Assembly: GCA_958352845.1 (NCBI GenBank)
Contig: CATWQC010000008.1
Span: forward strand, 1 to 64,000
DNA: 64,000 nucleotides
Source of the DNA: an uncultured Collinsella sp.
Lineage (GTDB): Bacteria > Actinomycetota > Coriobacteriia > Coriobacteriales > Coriobacteriaceae
Direction: 5' to 3'
Shown here: positions 1 through 9,286 of the stretch, in pieces
Layout of the letters: the number at the start of each line of letters is the position of its first letter
Numbering within the stretch: the stretch's first letter is position 1
Notes under the pieces: model-generated
Told to the model about the DNA's origin: nothing
Database searches by the model: none
What the model saw: only the letters and a program-made list of their open reading frames with translations
Position numbers and translations under genes: made by a program

Positions 1-55
1 CGGGATTGGTCAATCTCGGCCGACTATATTTGGCTAAATTATTCCGGCGCTAACA

Positions 56-3000
56 GTGGCTGCTCCCTATACCGAAAAGCAGGCGGCCCGCGACAACGCA
101 CAAAGCACCTATGACGCCTCCGTCTCCGATAATTCGCAGGCAGAGGCCGCCGCGCGCGCCGAATATGCTCGCCAGCTCGATGAAAGCGTCAAGGCGGCCG
201 ACAGCGCCAGTGCCACGCTGAAGGATGCCCGAGGAAAGCTCGATGCAGCCAAGACCGACGCCGAGGACAAGTCGAAGGTCCTTGATGCCGCAAAGCAAGC
301 GGCAGCTGATGCGCAGGCCAAGCTCGAGGCAGCCCAGAAGGCAGCCGCCAACGCAACGCCGGAGGAAATCAAGGTCGCCGAGCAGGCAGCCGCAGATGCG
401 CAGGCCGCTCTGGACCAAGCAAAGGCTGCGAAGGCCACTGCCGATTCCGCGCTCACCGATGCCCAGCAGGCTCAGAGCGCCGCGCAGAGCGCTTACGACG
501 AAGCGGCAGGCACGCTGGCTTCCGCTCAGCAGGAAAAGAACGCCGCGGATGGTAAGGTAGTCGCGGCGCAGACAGCGTATGACAGCGCACAAGCCGATTT
601 GGCGGCCGCAAAGGCAGGCGCCGAGGGCCCGGAGTATGACGCCGCCCAGGCAAAGGTCGATGCTGCCCAAAGCGCACTCGACCAGGCGAAACAGCAGCAA
701 GCGACTGCCGAAGCAGGCCTTTCTCAGGCAAATAGCGACGTTGAATCCAAGCAGGACGCCCTCACCGGCGCCGAAAGCGAGCTCGAAGCCAAGAAGCAGA
801 CAGTCGCAGCAGCCGAAAATGATGTAACGGCAGCCCAGACGAAAGCCGATGCGGCGCAATCGGAGTTGACCTCGGCAAAGCAGGCACATGCTGCCGAACT
901 GGAGAAGGCAAAGGCCGCTCAGAAACAAGTCGACCAGGCAAAAGCCGAGAAGGAGCAGGCAGACAAGGCGCTCGAAACTGCCAAGGCAAACCAGGCGGCC
1001 GCCGATCAGGCCGTTGTCGATGCACAGAAAGCATACGATACGTGCAAGGCAGCAACCGATAAGGCAACGACAGCGGAGGCGCAGAGCGTCATCGGCTTCT
1101 ACCAGTTCATCGGTGCCAACGACGCTGCAAACATCATCTATAGGCAGAGCGATAAAAACCCGACGACCATTGGCGATAAAAAAGACGGCACGTCACTCGA
1201 CAACGCCAAGCTTTCGTTTGGCAAGCTGCGCGAAATTAATGAATATCGCAAAAGCGTCGGCCTTAGCGAGCTTAAGGTGACGACAGAGCAAATGGCAATC
1301 GCTCAGTCTGATTCCAATTACTCCGACGCAACGAAGGGGCACTCAGACTATGCCGGATTTGAAAATGCCGCTTGGAACTTCAGCACGAAAGAAAACATCG
1401 CGCACCAATGGGTTGATGGCGAAAAGAAAATATTTGACGATGCTGCAGCGAAAGCCGGCCTTGGCAACGTTGCCCCCAAAGATGCTTGGAAGACTTTCTG
1501 GAGTCACGGTACCGAATTCGGAGCCCAAGGCGTGGGTTTTGGCAAAGTCGGCCACTATTTGAATATCGTACAGCCTGACGCCAAAACCATGGGATACGGC
1601 ATCAACTCGCGCGGAACCCTTTGGCCGTATGTGTTCGTCTTGGAGATCGACAACAATTACGGTTCGTACGAGAAAGAATACTCGATCGATGAACTCGAGA
1701 ATCTCTTTGATCAGTATCAGCTGAGCCTCTCCAAAGCTAGCGAAAAGCTCGCCGCCGCAAAGACGGACCTTGAGCAAAAGCGCAGCACAGCGGCATCGAA
1801 AGCCGATGCCGTAAAGGCAGCTGAAACCCTCGTCGCTCAAAAGCAGGAAGGCATTGTTGCCGCGAATAGCGACCTTGCCGCCAAGAACGACAGCGTAGCA
1901 AGTGCCGCCGCCGCTGTTGCCCTAGCAAAGCAGAATCTCGCCAAGGCAAACGGAAAAGTTGCCGAAGCCGAAGACCAGGTCAAAGCCGCCCAAAGCAACG
2001 TGGCGACCGCAGAACAGGTCGTCAACCAGAAGCGCGCCGAGCTTAAGGCATCGAAAGAGCAAGCCGCTCAGAGTCAGAAGAAGGTTGATGACGCCAAGGC
2101 AGAGACCCTCGTAAAGCAGCAGGCTCTGCAAGATGCAAAGAAGGAACTTGCCAAGTATTCAGCCGATGTTGCTGCGGCTCAGGAGAAAGCCGACGAGGCC
2201 CATCAGGCGCTTGATGAAGCCACGGCAGCCCAGACGTCTGCCCGGAGCGCTCTCAAAAAGGCGAAGCTCGACGAGACCGCCAAGAAGCAGGCCCTCGACA
2301 CCGCGAAGGACAACGCCGAGGCCAAGGCGGCGAACGCGGAGCACGCCGCGAGCAATCTGACCACGGCGAAAAACGACTTTGCTTCAAAGAAGGCCCGTGC
2401 CGACGCCCTGAGCAATGCAGCCGATAATCTTGCCACCGCCGAGGCGGCCAAGAAGGAGGCCGACGCAGCAGTTACCGATGCCGGAGTCGCCCTTAGCACG
2501 GCAAATGATGCCATCGCGAACGCCGAGCAGGCGGTCGAGAATTCTCAGGCCGCATCGGACGCCGCTGCTGCTACTCTCGGAAAGCTCAAGTCCATCAACG
2601 TCGAAAACGGCATTGCTACTGGCTCTGACGCAAACGCGAACGATACGCTCAATGCTCTCTTTGCCAAGTGCGTCGCCGCCAAGCAGGCAGAACATAACGC
2701 AAAGGCCGCACTTGATGCCGCTCAGGCAGACCTTGATGCTGCGACGCCCGCCTACACCGCGGCTCTCAACGCCTACAACGAGGCAAAGGCAAAACGCGTT
2801 GCCGCCGAGCAGGCCCTGAAGGACGAGATCGCTCGTCAGGAGCAGGAGGCGGCGAAGGCCGAGCAGGCCAAGATCACGCAGGCCGCCGCTAAGCCGGTTG
2901 CTGGAAAGCCGTCTGCCGGCAACGCCAAGACGGCCGACAACTCGGCACTTCCCACCACGGGCGACAATGCTGCGCTCGCCGGTGAGACGTTTGTCATCGG

Positions 3001-3061
3001 AGGTGTCGTGCTCGTAGCCGCCGGCGTCTTCCTGACTGACAAGAAGCGTCGTCAGGAGTAA
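56..3061 (+). CDS. LPXTG-anchored coiled-coil surface protein with CAP domain (5' end not intact)
   Basis: Cell-wall surface protein. Residues about 1-340 and 560-930 are Ala/Lys/Glu/Asp/Gln-rich heptad-type coiled coil. In between (about 385-530) lies a CAP/SCP-like domain with EYRKSVGL, a KENIAH helix and the GHYLNIVQP strand. The C-terminus has a complete sortase signal: LPTTG at about residue 965, a hydrophobic helix, then KKRRQE. No signal peptide is encoded in frame. The first usable codon is GTG at 56, and an in-frame TAA lies at 35-37. The residues just before and after that GTG (PALTVAAP) resemble the end of a signal peptide, so the true N-terminus is probably outside the window, frameshifted or recombined away. 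A strong terminator follows at 3121. The role of the CAP domain (adhesion or other) is not known. Confidence 0.85.
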   Translation: MAAPYTEKQAARDNAQSTYDASVSDNSQAEAAARAEYARQLDESVKAADSASATLKDARGKLDAAKTDAEDKSKVLDAAKQAAADAQAKLEAAQKAAANATPEEIKVAEQAAADAQAALDQAKAAKATADSALTDAQQAQSAAQSAYDEAAGTLASAQQEKNAADGKVVAAQTAYDSAQADLAAAKAGAEGPEYDAAQAKVDAAQSALDQAKQQQATAEAGLSQANSDVESKQDALTGAESELEAKKQTVAAAENDVTAAQTKADAAQSELTSAKQAHAAELEKAKAAQKQVDQAKAEKEQADKALETAKANQAAADQAVVDAQKAYDTCKAATDKATTAEAQSVIGFYQFIGANDAANIIYRQSDKNPTTIGDKKDGTSLDNAKLSFGKLREINEYRKSVGLSELKVTTEQMAIAQSDSNYSDATKGHSDYAGFENAAWNFSTKENIAHQWVDGEKKIFDDAAAKAGLGNVAPKDAWKTFWSHGTEFGAQGVGFGKVGHYLNIVQPDAKTMGYGINSRGTLWPYVFVLEIDNNYGSYEKEYSIDELENLFDQYQLSLSKASEKLAAAKTDLEQKRSTAASKADAVKAAETLVAQKQEGIVAANSDLAAKNDSVASAAAAVALAKQNLAKANGKVAEAEDQVKAAQSNVATAEQVVNQKRAELKASKEQAAQSQKKVDDAKAETLVKQQALQDAKKELAKYSADVAAAQEKADEAHQALDEATAAQTSARSALKKAKLDETAKKQALDTAKDNAEAKAANAEHAASNLTTAKNDFASKKARADALSNAADNLATAEAAKKEADAAVTDAGVALSTANDAIANAEQAVENSQAASDAAAATLGKLKSINVENGIATGSDANANDTLNALFAKCVAAKQAEHNAKAALDAAQADLDAATPAYTAALNAYNEAKAKRVAAEQALKDEIARQEQEAAKAEQAKITQAAAKPVAGKPSAGNAKTADNSALPTTGDNAALAGETFVIGGVVLVAAGVFLTDKKRRQE

Positions 3062-3120
3062 GGATTTCGGGAGGACGGCTTCTCCTCCCTCCCACCGCTT
3101 CGCAAACCCTGCCCAACATG

Positions 3121-3157
3121 CGCCGGGGCGCCCATCACGCGGGCGCCCCGGCGTTTT
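3121..3157 (+). terminator. Rho-independent terminator of the LPXTG gene
   Basis: A 13-bp GC stem (CGCCGGGGCGCCC pairing with GGGCGCCCCGGCG) with a 7-nt loop is followed by TTTT. It lies 60 nt after the stop codon. Confidence 0.9.
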
Positions 3158-3190
3158 ACGTTGTATGCCCGGGGCATCTGCTCCGAGATT

Positions 3191-3488
3191 GTCTCGATCT
3201 GTAACAACTAAGACCCAAACATCGGTCTTACTGTTACAGATCGAGACGTTCGGGTTACCCTCGAATGGTTTGTCTTGATCTGTAACAGTTACTCGGTAAA
3301 ACGGGGTCTAGTTGTTACAGATCGAGACATTAGTTTTCGGCCGATTTCTATGTCTTGATCTGTAACAGTTAGAGGTCATATTTCCCTGCTAGATGTTACA
3401 GATTGAGACATTGAGTTTCCTGCCAACTGTTTATCTTGATCCGTAACAGCTATGGTTCAAAAACCGATCCAGATGTACAGATTGAGAT
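3191..3488. repeat. Palindromic repeat array 1 (4 units, period about 80 nt)
   Basis: Units at 3191-3247, 3272-3328, 3352-3409 and 3433-3488. Each begins with GTCTYGATCTGTAACA and ends with the complement TGTTACAGATYGAGAC, separated by a 24-25-nt centre. Spacers between units are 23-24 nt. The fourth unit is degenerate (ATCTTGATCCGTAACA and a shortened second arm). The array fills the space between the LPXTG terminator and the copA promoter and has no coding potential. Confidence 0.9.
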
Positions 3489-3562
3489 GTTTGGTTGGGA
3501 CGGTCCATCGGTCAACCAACTACCCTCATCTGTAGCGAGATGTCATACATTTCTTTCTGCAC

Positions 3563-3593
3563 TGGACACCCCCAGGGGGTATGGGTGTATAGT
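3563..3593 (+). promoter_or_regulatory. copA promoter with CsoR-type copper operator
   Basis: The inverted repeat ACCCCC-A-GGGGGT (3568-3580, flanked by AC and AT) matches the G/C-tract palindrome typical of CsoR operators. It lies between a -35-like TGGACA (3563-3568) and a -10-like TATAGT (3588-3593), with a long 19-nt spacer. A csoR gene lies downstream, so copper-relieved repression of copA and copZ is the natural reading. Assignment of -35 and -10 is by eye. Confidence 0.75.
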
Positions 3594-3640
3594 ATCGGCA
3601 GGTTAACAATTCCAACACCGAACCACAGAAAGGAGAAGCC

Positions 3641-5983
3641 ATGGCTCAAGATAAGTTTGACGTAGGCGGCATGACATGCGCCGCCTGCCAGGCGCACGTG
3701 GACCGTGCCGTGAGCAAGCTCGACGGCGTCCAAAGCGTCGCGGTCAACCTACTCGCCGGTTCCATGATGGTCGACTACGACCCCGCGCAGGTCTCCCCCG
3801 ACGATATCTGCACCGCCGTCGACCGTGCCGGCTACTCGGCCTCGCCCGTCGATGCGGGCACCGGTGCCGCCGGCTCAAACGGCAGCACGCAAGCCAGGTC
3901 CGGCGCCGCCCATATGGAGTCGCCGACCAAAAAGTTGGAGGCCGCCGCCTCTGCCATGCGCACCCGCCTCATCGTCTCGATCGTTTTCCTCATCCCACTG
4001 TTCTACATAGGCATGGGACACATGCTTGGTTGGCCGCTGCCCGGCATTTTCACCGACCATACCCACAGCATGACGCTCGCCCTCACCGAGCTTGTCCTGC
4101 TCATCCCCATCGTCTACGTCAACGACGCCTACTTTATCAACGGGTTTAAATCGCTCGCGCACGGCGCGCCCACCATGGACGCCCTTATTGCCGTGGGCGC
4201 CACCGCCTCCATCGCCTGGTCGCTCTACGCCATGTTCATCATGGCCGACCAGCTAGCCGCGGGTCAGGTCCACGAGGCCATGATGACAGGCATGGACAAT
4301 CTATATTTTGAGAGCGCCGGCACCATCCTGTCGCTCGTCACCGTGGGCAAATACCTCGAGACGCGCAGCAAGTCCAAGACCGGCGGCGCTATCGAGGCGC
4401 TCATCGACCTGGCGCCCAAGACTGCGACCGTCGTGGCAGAGGACGGCAGCGAGACCATCGTCGACGTCGACAGTATCCTTCCCGGCCAGGTCCTGCGCGT
4501 GCGCCCCGGCGAGTCCATCCCCGTCGATGGCGTGGTGCTCGAGGGCAGCTCGGCCGTGGACGAGAGCGCGCTCACCGGCGAGTCCATCCCCGTGGAAAAG
4601 ACCGCCGGTGCCACCGTCAACGCCGCCACCGTGAACCGCACCGGTTCGTTTACCTTCCGCGCCACGCGGGTGGGCGCCGACACGTCGCTCGCCAAGATTA
4701 TCCAGCTCGTCGAGGACGCCAACGCCACCAAGGCGCCCATCGCCCGCATGGCCGACAAGGTCGCCGGCGTGTTCGTGCCCGTGGTGTTTGTAATCTCTGC
4801 CGTAACTTTTGTGGCGTGGATGGCGCTGACCGGAAGCATCAACGAAGCGCTTACCTCTGCCGTCGCCGTGCTGGTGATCAGCTGCCCGTGTGCACTGGGC
4901 CTGGCCACGCCCGTCGCTATTATGGTCGGCACCGGCAAGGGCGCCGAGATGGGCATTCTCTTTAAGAGCGCCGAGGCGCTGGAGAACCTGCGCAGCGTGG
5001 GCACCGTGGTGCTCGACAAGACGGGCACCGTCACCCGCGGCAAGCCTGCCGTGACCGATATCGTGGTAGCCACGCGCGCTGACGGCTCGCCCGCCATGAG
5101 CGAAAAGGCGCTGCTCAAGCTGGCCGCCGCGCTGGAACGCTCAAGCGAGCACCCGCTGGCCGAGGCGATTATGGCCGAGTGCGAGACACGCGGGATCGTC
5201 GCGCGCATGGTCGAGGACTTTGCCGCCGTGCCCGGGCGAGGCGTTACGGCGCGCGAGGGGCAAAACGCCATTGCCGCCGGCAATATGCGCCTGATGGACG
5301 AGCTGGGCGTTACCGTGCCCGCGGGTCTTGCCGAGCAATTTGCCGCCGAAGGCAAGACGCCGCTGTTCTTTGCCAAGAACGGCGAGCTCGTCGGTACCAT
5401 CGCCGTGGCTGACGAGGTCAAAGAGACGAGCGCCGAGGCCATCGCCGCGCTCCGCAAGCTCGGCGTCGACGTGCGCATGCTCACCGGCGATAACCGCGTG
5501 ACGGCCGAGGCAATCGCCCGCCGCGTGGGGCTGAGCAGCAAGCAGGTCATCGCCGACGTCCTCCCCGCCGACAAGGAGCGCCACGTGCGCGAGCTGCAGG
5601 ATGCGGGCAGCAAGGTCGCCATGGTGGGCGACGGCATCAACGACTCCCCCGCCCTGGCGCGCGCCGACGTGGGCCTTGCGATCGGCACTGGTGCCGACAT
5701 CGCCAAGGAAGGGGCGGATGTGGTGCTCATGCGCAGCGACCTCATGGACGTCGCCCGCGCCATCGAGCTGTCGCGCGCGACGATCCGCAACATCAAGCAG
5801 GACCTGTTCTGGGCGCTGTTCTACAACGGCATCGGCATTCCGCTCGCCGCGGGCGTGTTCTTCCCGCTCACCGGTTGGCAACTCTCGCCGATGTTTGGCG
5901 CCGCGGCCATGAGCCTGTCGAGCGTGTGTGTCGTAAGCAACGCGCTGCGCCTGAAATCCTTTAAACCCAAGACGGCGCGCTGA
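3641..5983 (+). CDS. copA: Copper-exporting P1B-type ATPase CopA
   Basis: Exports Cu(I) across the cytoplasmic membrane using ATP. Order of parts over 780 residues: one N-terminal HMA domain with GMTCAAC (CxxC at about residues 13-16), a linker, transmembrane helices, the actuator motif LTGES, the membrane metal-binding CPC motif (C415-P-C417), the phosphorylation motif DKTGT (D459), the SEHPL motif of P1B ATPases, MLTGDN and GDGINDSPAL. CPC plus a single HMA domain fits the Cu(I) class. The ATG at 3641 has AAAGGAGAA upstream. It is preceded by the CsoR-type operator and followed by copZ and csoR, a complete copper-resistance set. Confidence 0.96.
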   Translation: MAQDKFDVGGMTCAACQAHVDRAVSKLDGVQSVAVNLLAGSMMVDYDPAQVSPDDICTAVDRAGYSASPVDAGTGAAGSNGSTQARSGAAHMESPTKKLEAAASAMRTRLIVSIVFLIPLFYIGMGHMLGWPLPGIFTDHTHSMTLALTELVLLIPIVYVNDAYFINGFKSLAHGAPTMDALIAVGATASIAWSLYAMFIMADQLAAGQVHEAMMTGMDNLYFESAGTILSLVTVGKYLETRSKSKTGGAIEALIDLAPKTATVVAEDGSETIVDVDSILPGQVLRVRPGESIPVDGVVLEGSSAVDESALTGESIPVEKTAGATVNAATVNRTGSFTFRATRVGADTSLAKIIQLVEDANATKAPIARMADKVAGVFVPVVFVISAVTFVAWMALTGSINEALTSAVAVLVISCPCALGLATPVAIMVGTGKGAEMGILFKSAEALENLRSVGTVVLDKTGTVTRGKPAVTDIVVATRADGSPAMSEKALLKLAAALERSSEHPLAEAIMAECETRGIVARMVEDFAAVPGRGVTAREGQNAIAAGNMRLMDELGVTVPAGLAEQFAAEGKTPLFFAKNGELVGTIAVADEVKETSAEAIAALRKLGVDVRMLTGDNRVTAEAIARRVGLSSKQVIADVLPADKERHVRELQDAGSKVAMVGDGINDSPALARADVGLAIGTGADIAKEGADVVLMRSDLMDVARAIELSRATIRNIKQDLFWALFYNGIGIPLAAGVFFPLTGWQLSPMFGAAAMSLSSVCVVSNALRLKSFKPKTAR

Positions 5984-6072
5984 AGCACCCGACCTTGCCC
6001 CTCAGCACACCTTTAAGATGACGCTGTTCACGTCTAAACTGTCAGATAATCTCAATCGATAAGGAGACAACC

Positions 6073-6294
6073 ATGAATTACACGATTAAGACTTCGGGCC
6101 TCATGTGCGGTCATTGCGATGCTACCGTTGAGACGGCACTGCTCAACGTTGCCGGCGTGACCGACGCCGACGCCGATCACGAGACCCAGACCGTCCAGGT
6201 GGAGTGCGCCGACACCGTGACCGCCGAGCAGCTCGCCGCCGCTGTCGAGGGCGCTGGCGAGAAGTTCCACGCCCTGTCCGTAACCGCAGCCTAG
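6073..6294 (+). CDS. copZ: Copper chaperone CopZ (HMA domain)
   Basis: 73-residue single-domain heavy-metal-associated protein. The metal-binding loop reads GLMCGHC (CxxC near residues 12-15), and the length fits the CopZ/Atx1 fold. It would bind cytosolic Cu(I) and pass it to CopA, encoded 89 nt upstream on the same strand. The RBS AAGGAG lies just before the ATG. The gap to copA has no clear terminator, so the two may be co-transcribed; an own promoter is not excluded. Confidence 0.92.
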   Translation: MNYTIKTSGLMCGHCDATVETALLNVAGVTDADADHETQTVQVECADTVTAEQLAAAVEGAGEKFHALSVTAA

Positions 6295-6369
6295 CTGCCA
6301 CCGCACCAGCAGGCACCGCTGTCGGCCGACATAGCCGCCCAGCAACCACCGCTCAACCAGCCCTTCAGA

Positions 6370-6436
6370 AGTTGCGGTGAAATAGTTCCTGTTTTAGCGC
6401 TTCAAGCCTGCAAACAAGAACTATTTCACCGCAACT
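6370..6436. repeat. 67-nt inverted repeat, copy 1
   Basis: AGTTGCGGTGAAATAG pairs with CTATTTCACCGCAACT at the outer ends of a 67-nt element between copZ and csoR. A second 67-nt copy with the same arms and a different centre is at 20851-20917. It may act as a terminator or REP-like element; it has no U-tract. Confidence 0.8.
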
Positions 6437-6478
6437 GACGGGGGCATCCGGAAGATCGACCAGAAACGAGGACCCGCC

Positions 6479-6751
6479 ATGATGGCAGACCACAAATCGG
6501 TGACCCGCATGCTCAAAACGGCACGTGGTCAGATCGACGGCATCCTGCGGATGGTCGAGGAGGACCGCTACTGCGTCGATATTTCCACGCAGCTCATGGC
6601 CACGCAGGCGCTCATCGCCCGCATCAACGCCGATGTGCTCAAGGCTCACATCGAGGGCTGCGTCGCCTCGGCCATCGAATCGGGCGACGAGGAACTCAAG
6701 GCCGCCAAGCTCGCCGAGATAGAGCGCGTCGTCGACAAGCTCGCCAAGTAA
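6479..6751 (+). CDS. csoR: CsoR-family copper-sensing repressor
   Basis: 90-residue all-helical DUF156/CsoR protein. It carries the Cu(I) ligand set Cys32, His57, Cys61, with the same spacing (25 and 4) as the C-H-C triad of Mycobacterium tuberculosis CsoR (C36/H61/C65). That argues for copper rather than nickel or formaldehyde sensing. It would repress copA and copZ through the ACCCCC/GGGGGT operator at 3568-3580 and release DNA when it binds Cu(I). Two adjacent ATGs occur (6479 and 6482). It is separated from copZ by the 67-nt hairpin, so it may be expressed at a different level. A REP-like element follows directly after the stop. Confidence 0.92.
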   Translation: MMADHKSVTRMLKTARGQIDGILRMVEEDRYCVDISTQLMATQALIARINADVLKAHIEGCVASAIESGDEELKAAKLAEIERVVDKLAK

Positions 6752-6844
6752 TTGGGGCATTGGGGACAGACTTCTTTGCACCGTCTTGGTGCTCCGGGGA
6801 CAGGTATGTTTGCACCACATTGGCGCAGATTAACCTGTCCCCCT
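6752..6844. repeat. REP-like GGGGACAG element
   Basis: Contains the inverted pair GGGGACAGGT (6796-6805) and ACCTGTCCCC (6833-6842) and an extra GGGGACAGACTTCTTTGCAC part upstream. Related GGGGACAGG fragments occur at 29742-29781, 41871-41910 and 41948-41972. Such sequences resemble RAYT-associated REPs; no RAYT gene is in the window. Confidence 0.7.
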
Positions 6845-6897
6845 TGCTCTAAATCGGGTATAAAGGCGTGCAGCATATCGAACGAAAGGCAATTTGC

Positions 6898-7371
6898 ATG
6901 AATGACTTTATGAAGGGTCGCAATGGTGCCGACGAGCTCACCATCGTGATGGGTCTTGCCGGCATCGTCATCGCGATGATCGGATCGATAGCCCGCATCC
7001 AGTGGCTCAGCTGGATTGCCATCGCCGTCATCGTGATTGGCGTGCTGCGCGGCCTGTCCAAAAACATCGATGCACGTCGCAAGGAGAACGAGACCTTTGT
7101 CGCCGCAACTGCCAATGTTCCCGGCTTGGGCAAGTTCGTCGCCAGCTTGGGCGGCGGGGCCGCAGCGGCCAGCACCTCACGCGCGGCCGGAACGAGCAAG
7201 GAAGACTTTGAGCGTGCCAAGCGCACGGCCAAGAAGATGTGGAAGGGTCGCAAGACCACGGCATATCTCAAGTGCCCCAACTGCGGCCAGATGCTCTCCG
7301 TCCCCAAGGGCAAAGGCAAGATCCGCGTCACCTGCCCCAAGTGCCACGCCAAGATGGAGACGCGCTCGTAG
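6898..7371 (+). CDS. Membrane protein with C-terminal zinc ribbon
   Basis: 157 residues, function unknown. Two hydrophobic segments (about residues 15-32 and 36-50) are followed by a basic stretch, an Ala/Gly-rich linker and a C-terminal zinc ribbon with CPNCGQ and CPKCH. The ATG at 6898 is chosen because GAAAGG lies 11 nt upstream; an in-frame ATG at 6868 lacks a good RBS. The protein is probably anchored in the membrane with the ribbon in the cytoplasm. The gene is monocistronic and ends at a strong bidirectional terminator. Confidence 0.75.
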   Translation: MNDFMKGRNGADELTIVMGLAGIVIAMIGSIARIQWLSWIAIAVIVIGVLRGLSKNIDARRKENETFVAATANVPGLGKFVASLGGGAAAASTSRAAGTSKEDFERAKRTAKKMWKGRKTTAYLKCPNCGQMLSVPKGKGKIRVTCPKCHAKMETRS

Positions 7372-7390
7372 CCGCCATACCATGGGACAG

Positions 7391-7427
7391 AAAAAGCCGA
7401 GGCCTCGCGCTGAGACCTCGGCTTTTT
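7391..7427. terminator. Bidirectional terminator
   Basis: AAAAAGCCGAGG(T)CTC-type stem pairing with the GAGACCTCGGCTTTTT side, with an A-run on the left and a T-run on the right. It serves the zinc-ribbon gene (+) and the amidohydrolase gene (-). Confidence 0.9.
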
Positions 7428-7460
7428 GCATGCGACAACGGAGCTGTCCCTTTGTCTCGT

Positions 7461-8831
7461 CTACGCTACGCCATCGCGGGCAAGCTCCTCGGCCAGCGCC
7501 TCGGACGGCATGGCCATAATCGCGTCGAGCTCGGCGTCCACCTCGGGAATGCGCTTCACCTTGAGCTTGCGCATCAGATCGCCACGACACATCACGTGCA
7601 TCGGCTCACGCAGCGCGCGCAGGTCATCGAGCGGGTTCTCGCGCGTCACCAGGATATCGGCGGCCTTACCGCACTCGATTGTGCCGGTCTCGCCGCCCAG
7701 CCCCAGCAGCTCGGCATTGACCTGCGTGGCCGTATGCAGCGCGAAGGCGTTGCTCACACCCACGTACTTGGCAAAATAGGCCACCTCGCGCCACATGTCG
7801 TACTGGGTCACGAACGGACAGCTCGAATCCGTGCCTAGGCCCACCCTAACACCAGCTTCCAGTGCGGCACGGGCGCTCTCGATGATGCCCGAGCACACGA
7901 TGTCGCCGTTCTTCTTTTGCGTATCGGTCGAATGAGTCTTTTCCGGATCGAGCAATACAAACGGCAGCGCCGGGCTGATAGTGCAGGTCACACTCGGCGC
8001 ACGCCCCTCGAGCTGCGTACCCGCGGCGCCGCGGTACAGCTCCAGGATCTCGGGCGTCAACGGAGCGCCGTGCTCAATCGTGTCAACGCCGGCCTCAAGC
8101 GCGGCCTTCACGCCCTCGGTACTCTCGACATGAGCCATAACCGGAAGGCCCATATCGTGCGCCGCCTTGCACGCCGCTGCGGCAACCTCCACGGGCATAC
8201 GCAGCACACCCGGCTCGCCCACCTCGGTCGCGTCGAACACGCCACCCGTTACGAACAGTTTAATGACGTCGGCACCGCGCGCATACAGGTCGCGCACCTG
8301 TTCGGCCGCCTCGGCGGGACTGTTAGCCACCTGGGCGAACAAGCCAGCACCATGGCCCCCCGGCACCGTAACGCCCGTTCCCGGCGCCACCAGGCGAGGA
8401 CCTTGATACTTGCCGGCATCGATAGCATCGCGCACGGCAAGATCCGCAAACAGCGGGTCGCCCGCGCCACGCACCGTTGTCACGCCGCTTGCCAACTGCT
8501 GTTGGGCGCTGCCTTTGAGGATGTGGCGGACGATGGCGCGGCCCACCGGATTATCGAGCTTCTTCATCAGCGCGCCCGCATCGCCCGCCGAGACCGGCTT
8601 GCCCGAGCCGCACAAATGCACATGCATATTGATGAGACCTGGCATGAGATACGCCCCTGCCAGGTCGATGACCTCGGCACCTGCAGGCGCCTGCGCCACG
8701 GCACTCGGCCCCATCCACGTGATGAGACCACGCTCAACGACCACGGCCATATCGGGCTGCGGCTCCATATGTTCCGAACCATCCAGGACGGTCGCATTGA
8801 TAAACAACGTGGAACGATCGGCAGACGCCAT
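7461..8831 (-). CDS. Metal-dependent amidohydrolase (Xaa-Pro dipeptidase/imidazolonepropionase-like)
   Basis: 456 residues of the amidohydrolase superfamily. Motifs seen: the metal-binding HxH in GLINMHVHLCG, a VTTVRGAGD strand, MAHVESTEG and DTIEHG with the two downstream metal histidines, and the catalytic aspartate in GTDSSCPF. The C-terminus has the usual GTIECGKAADILV segment of the small beta-sandwich domain. It hydrolyses an amide or ring-amide bond; the substrate cannot be told from sequence. Start at 8831 is favoured because GGGAGGAA sits 8 nt upstream of the ATG. No operon partner; it converges on the shared terminator at 7391. Confidence 0.85.
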   Translation of the reverse strand: MASADRSTLFINATVLDGSEHMEPQPDMAVVVERGLITWMGPSAVAQAPAGAEVIDLAGAYLMPGLINMHVHLCGSGKPVSAGDAGALMKKLDNPVGRAIVRHILKGSAQQQLASGVTTVRGAGDPLFADLAVRDAIDAGKYQGPRLVAPGTGVTVPGGHGAGLFAQVANSPAEAAEQVRDLYARGADVIKLFVTGGVFDATEVGEPGVLRMPVEVAAAACKAAHDMGLPVMAHVESTEGVKAALEAGVDTIEHGAPLTPEILELYRGAAGTQLEGRAPSVTCTISPALPFVLLDPEKTHSTDTQKKNGDIVCSGIIESARAALEAGVRVGLGTDSSCPFVTQYDMWREVAYFAKYVGVSNAFALHTATQVNAELLGLGGETGTIECGKAADILVTRENPLDDLRALREPMHVMCRGDLMRKLKVKRIPEVDAELDAIMAMPSEALAEELARDGVA

Positions 8832-8982
8832 ATCGAGTTCCTCCCTCACGATTAACTTGAACATTTGTCCATTATCACCCAGAGCGACAGGGTTGCTGCG
8901 GACATATCGGTTAACGGAGGGAAGAGAAGGGCGTGAGGATGAGCAGACCAGTGCAGCGATGCTTCGGTCGTTCCAGCAAAAC

Positions 8983-9278
8983 GTCTTGATCTATAACAGT
9001 AAGCTCGGTTTTGAGCCGCCAGATGTTACAGATCGAGATTTTCAGTCGTGCGTCCAACCTTTGTCTCAATCTGTAACAGATAGACCGATTTTTGGCCATC
9101 AGATGTTACAGATCGAGATATTCCCAGCCCCGTCGTCAAACGTCTAAATCTGTAACAAGTAGACAGGTTTTCGGCCTCTAGATGTTACAGATTGAGATCT
9201 TTCATCAGCCGCCAACCTTCCGTCTTGATCTGTAACAGTTAGAAGGCCAAACGGTCCCCTGTTGTTACAGATTGAGAC
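8983..9278. repeat. Palindromic repeat array 2 (4 units), immediately downstream of the nuclease gene
   Basis: Units at 8983-9039, 9063-9119, 9142-9198 and 9222-9278, all 57 nt, with periods of 80, 79 and 80. The arms are the same 16-mers as in array 1. Centres resemble TAGACCGGTTTTTGGCC. The last arm ends 8 nt before the stop codon of the minus-strand nuclease gene. Confidence 0.92.
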
Positions 9279-9286
9279 GGTCCGCT

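Noticed and set aside
4264..5796. 510-codon open frame on the minus strand
   Set aside because: Antisense to copA, with Ser/Thr/Ala-rich nonsense composition.
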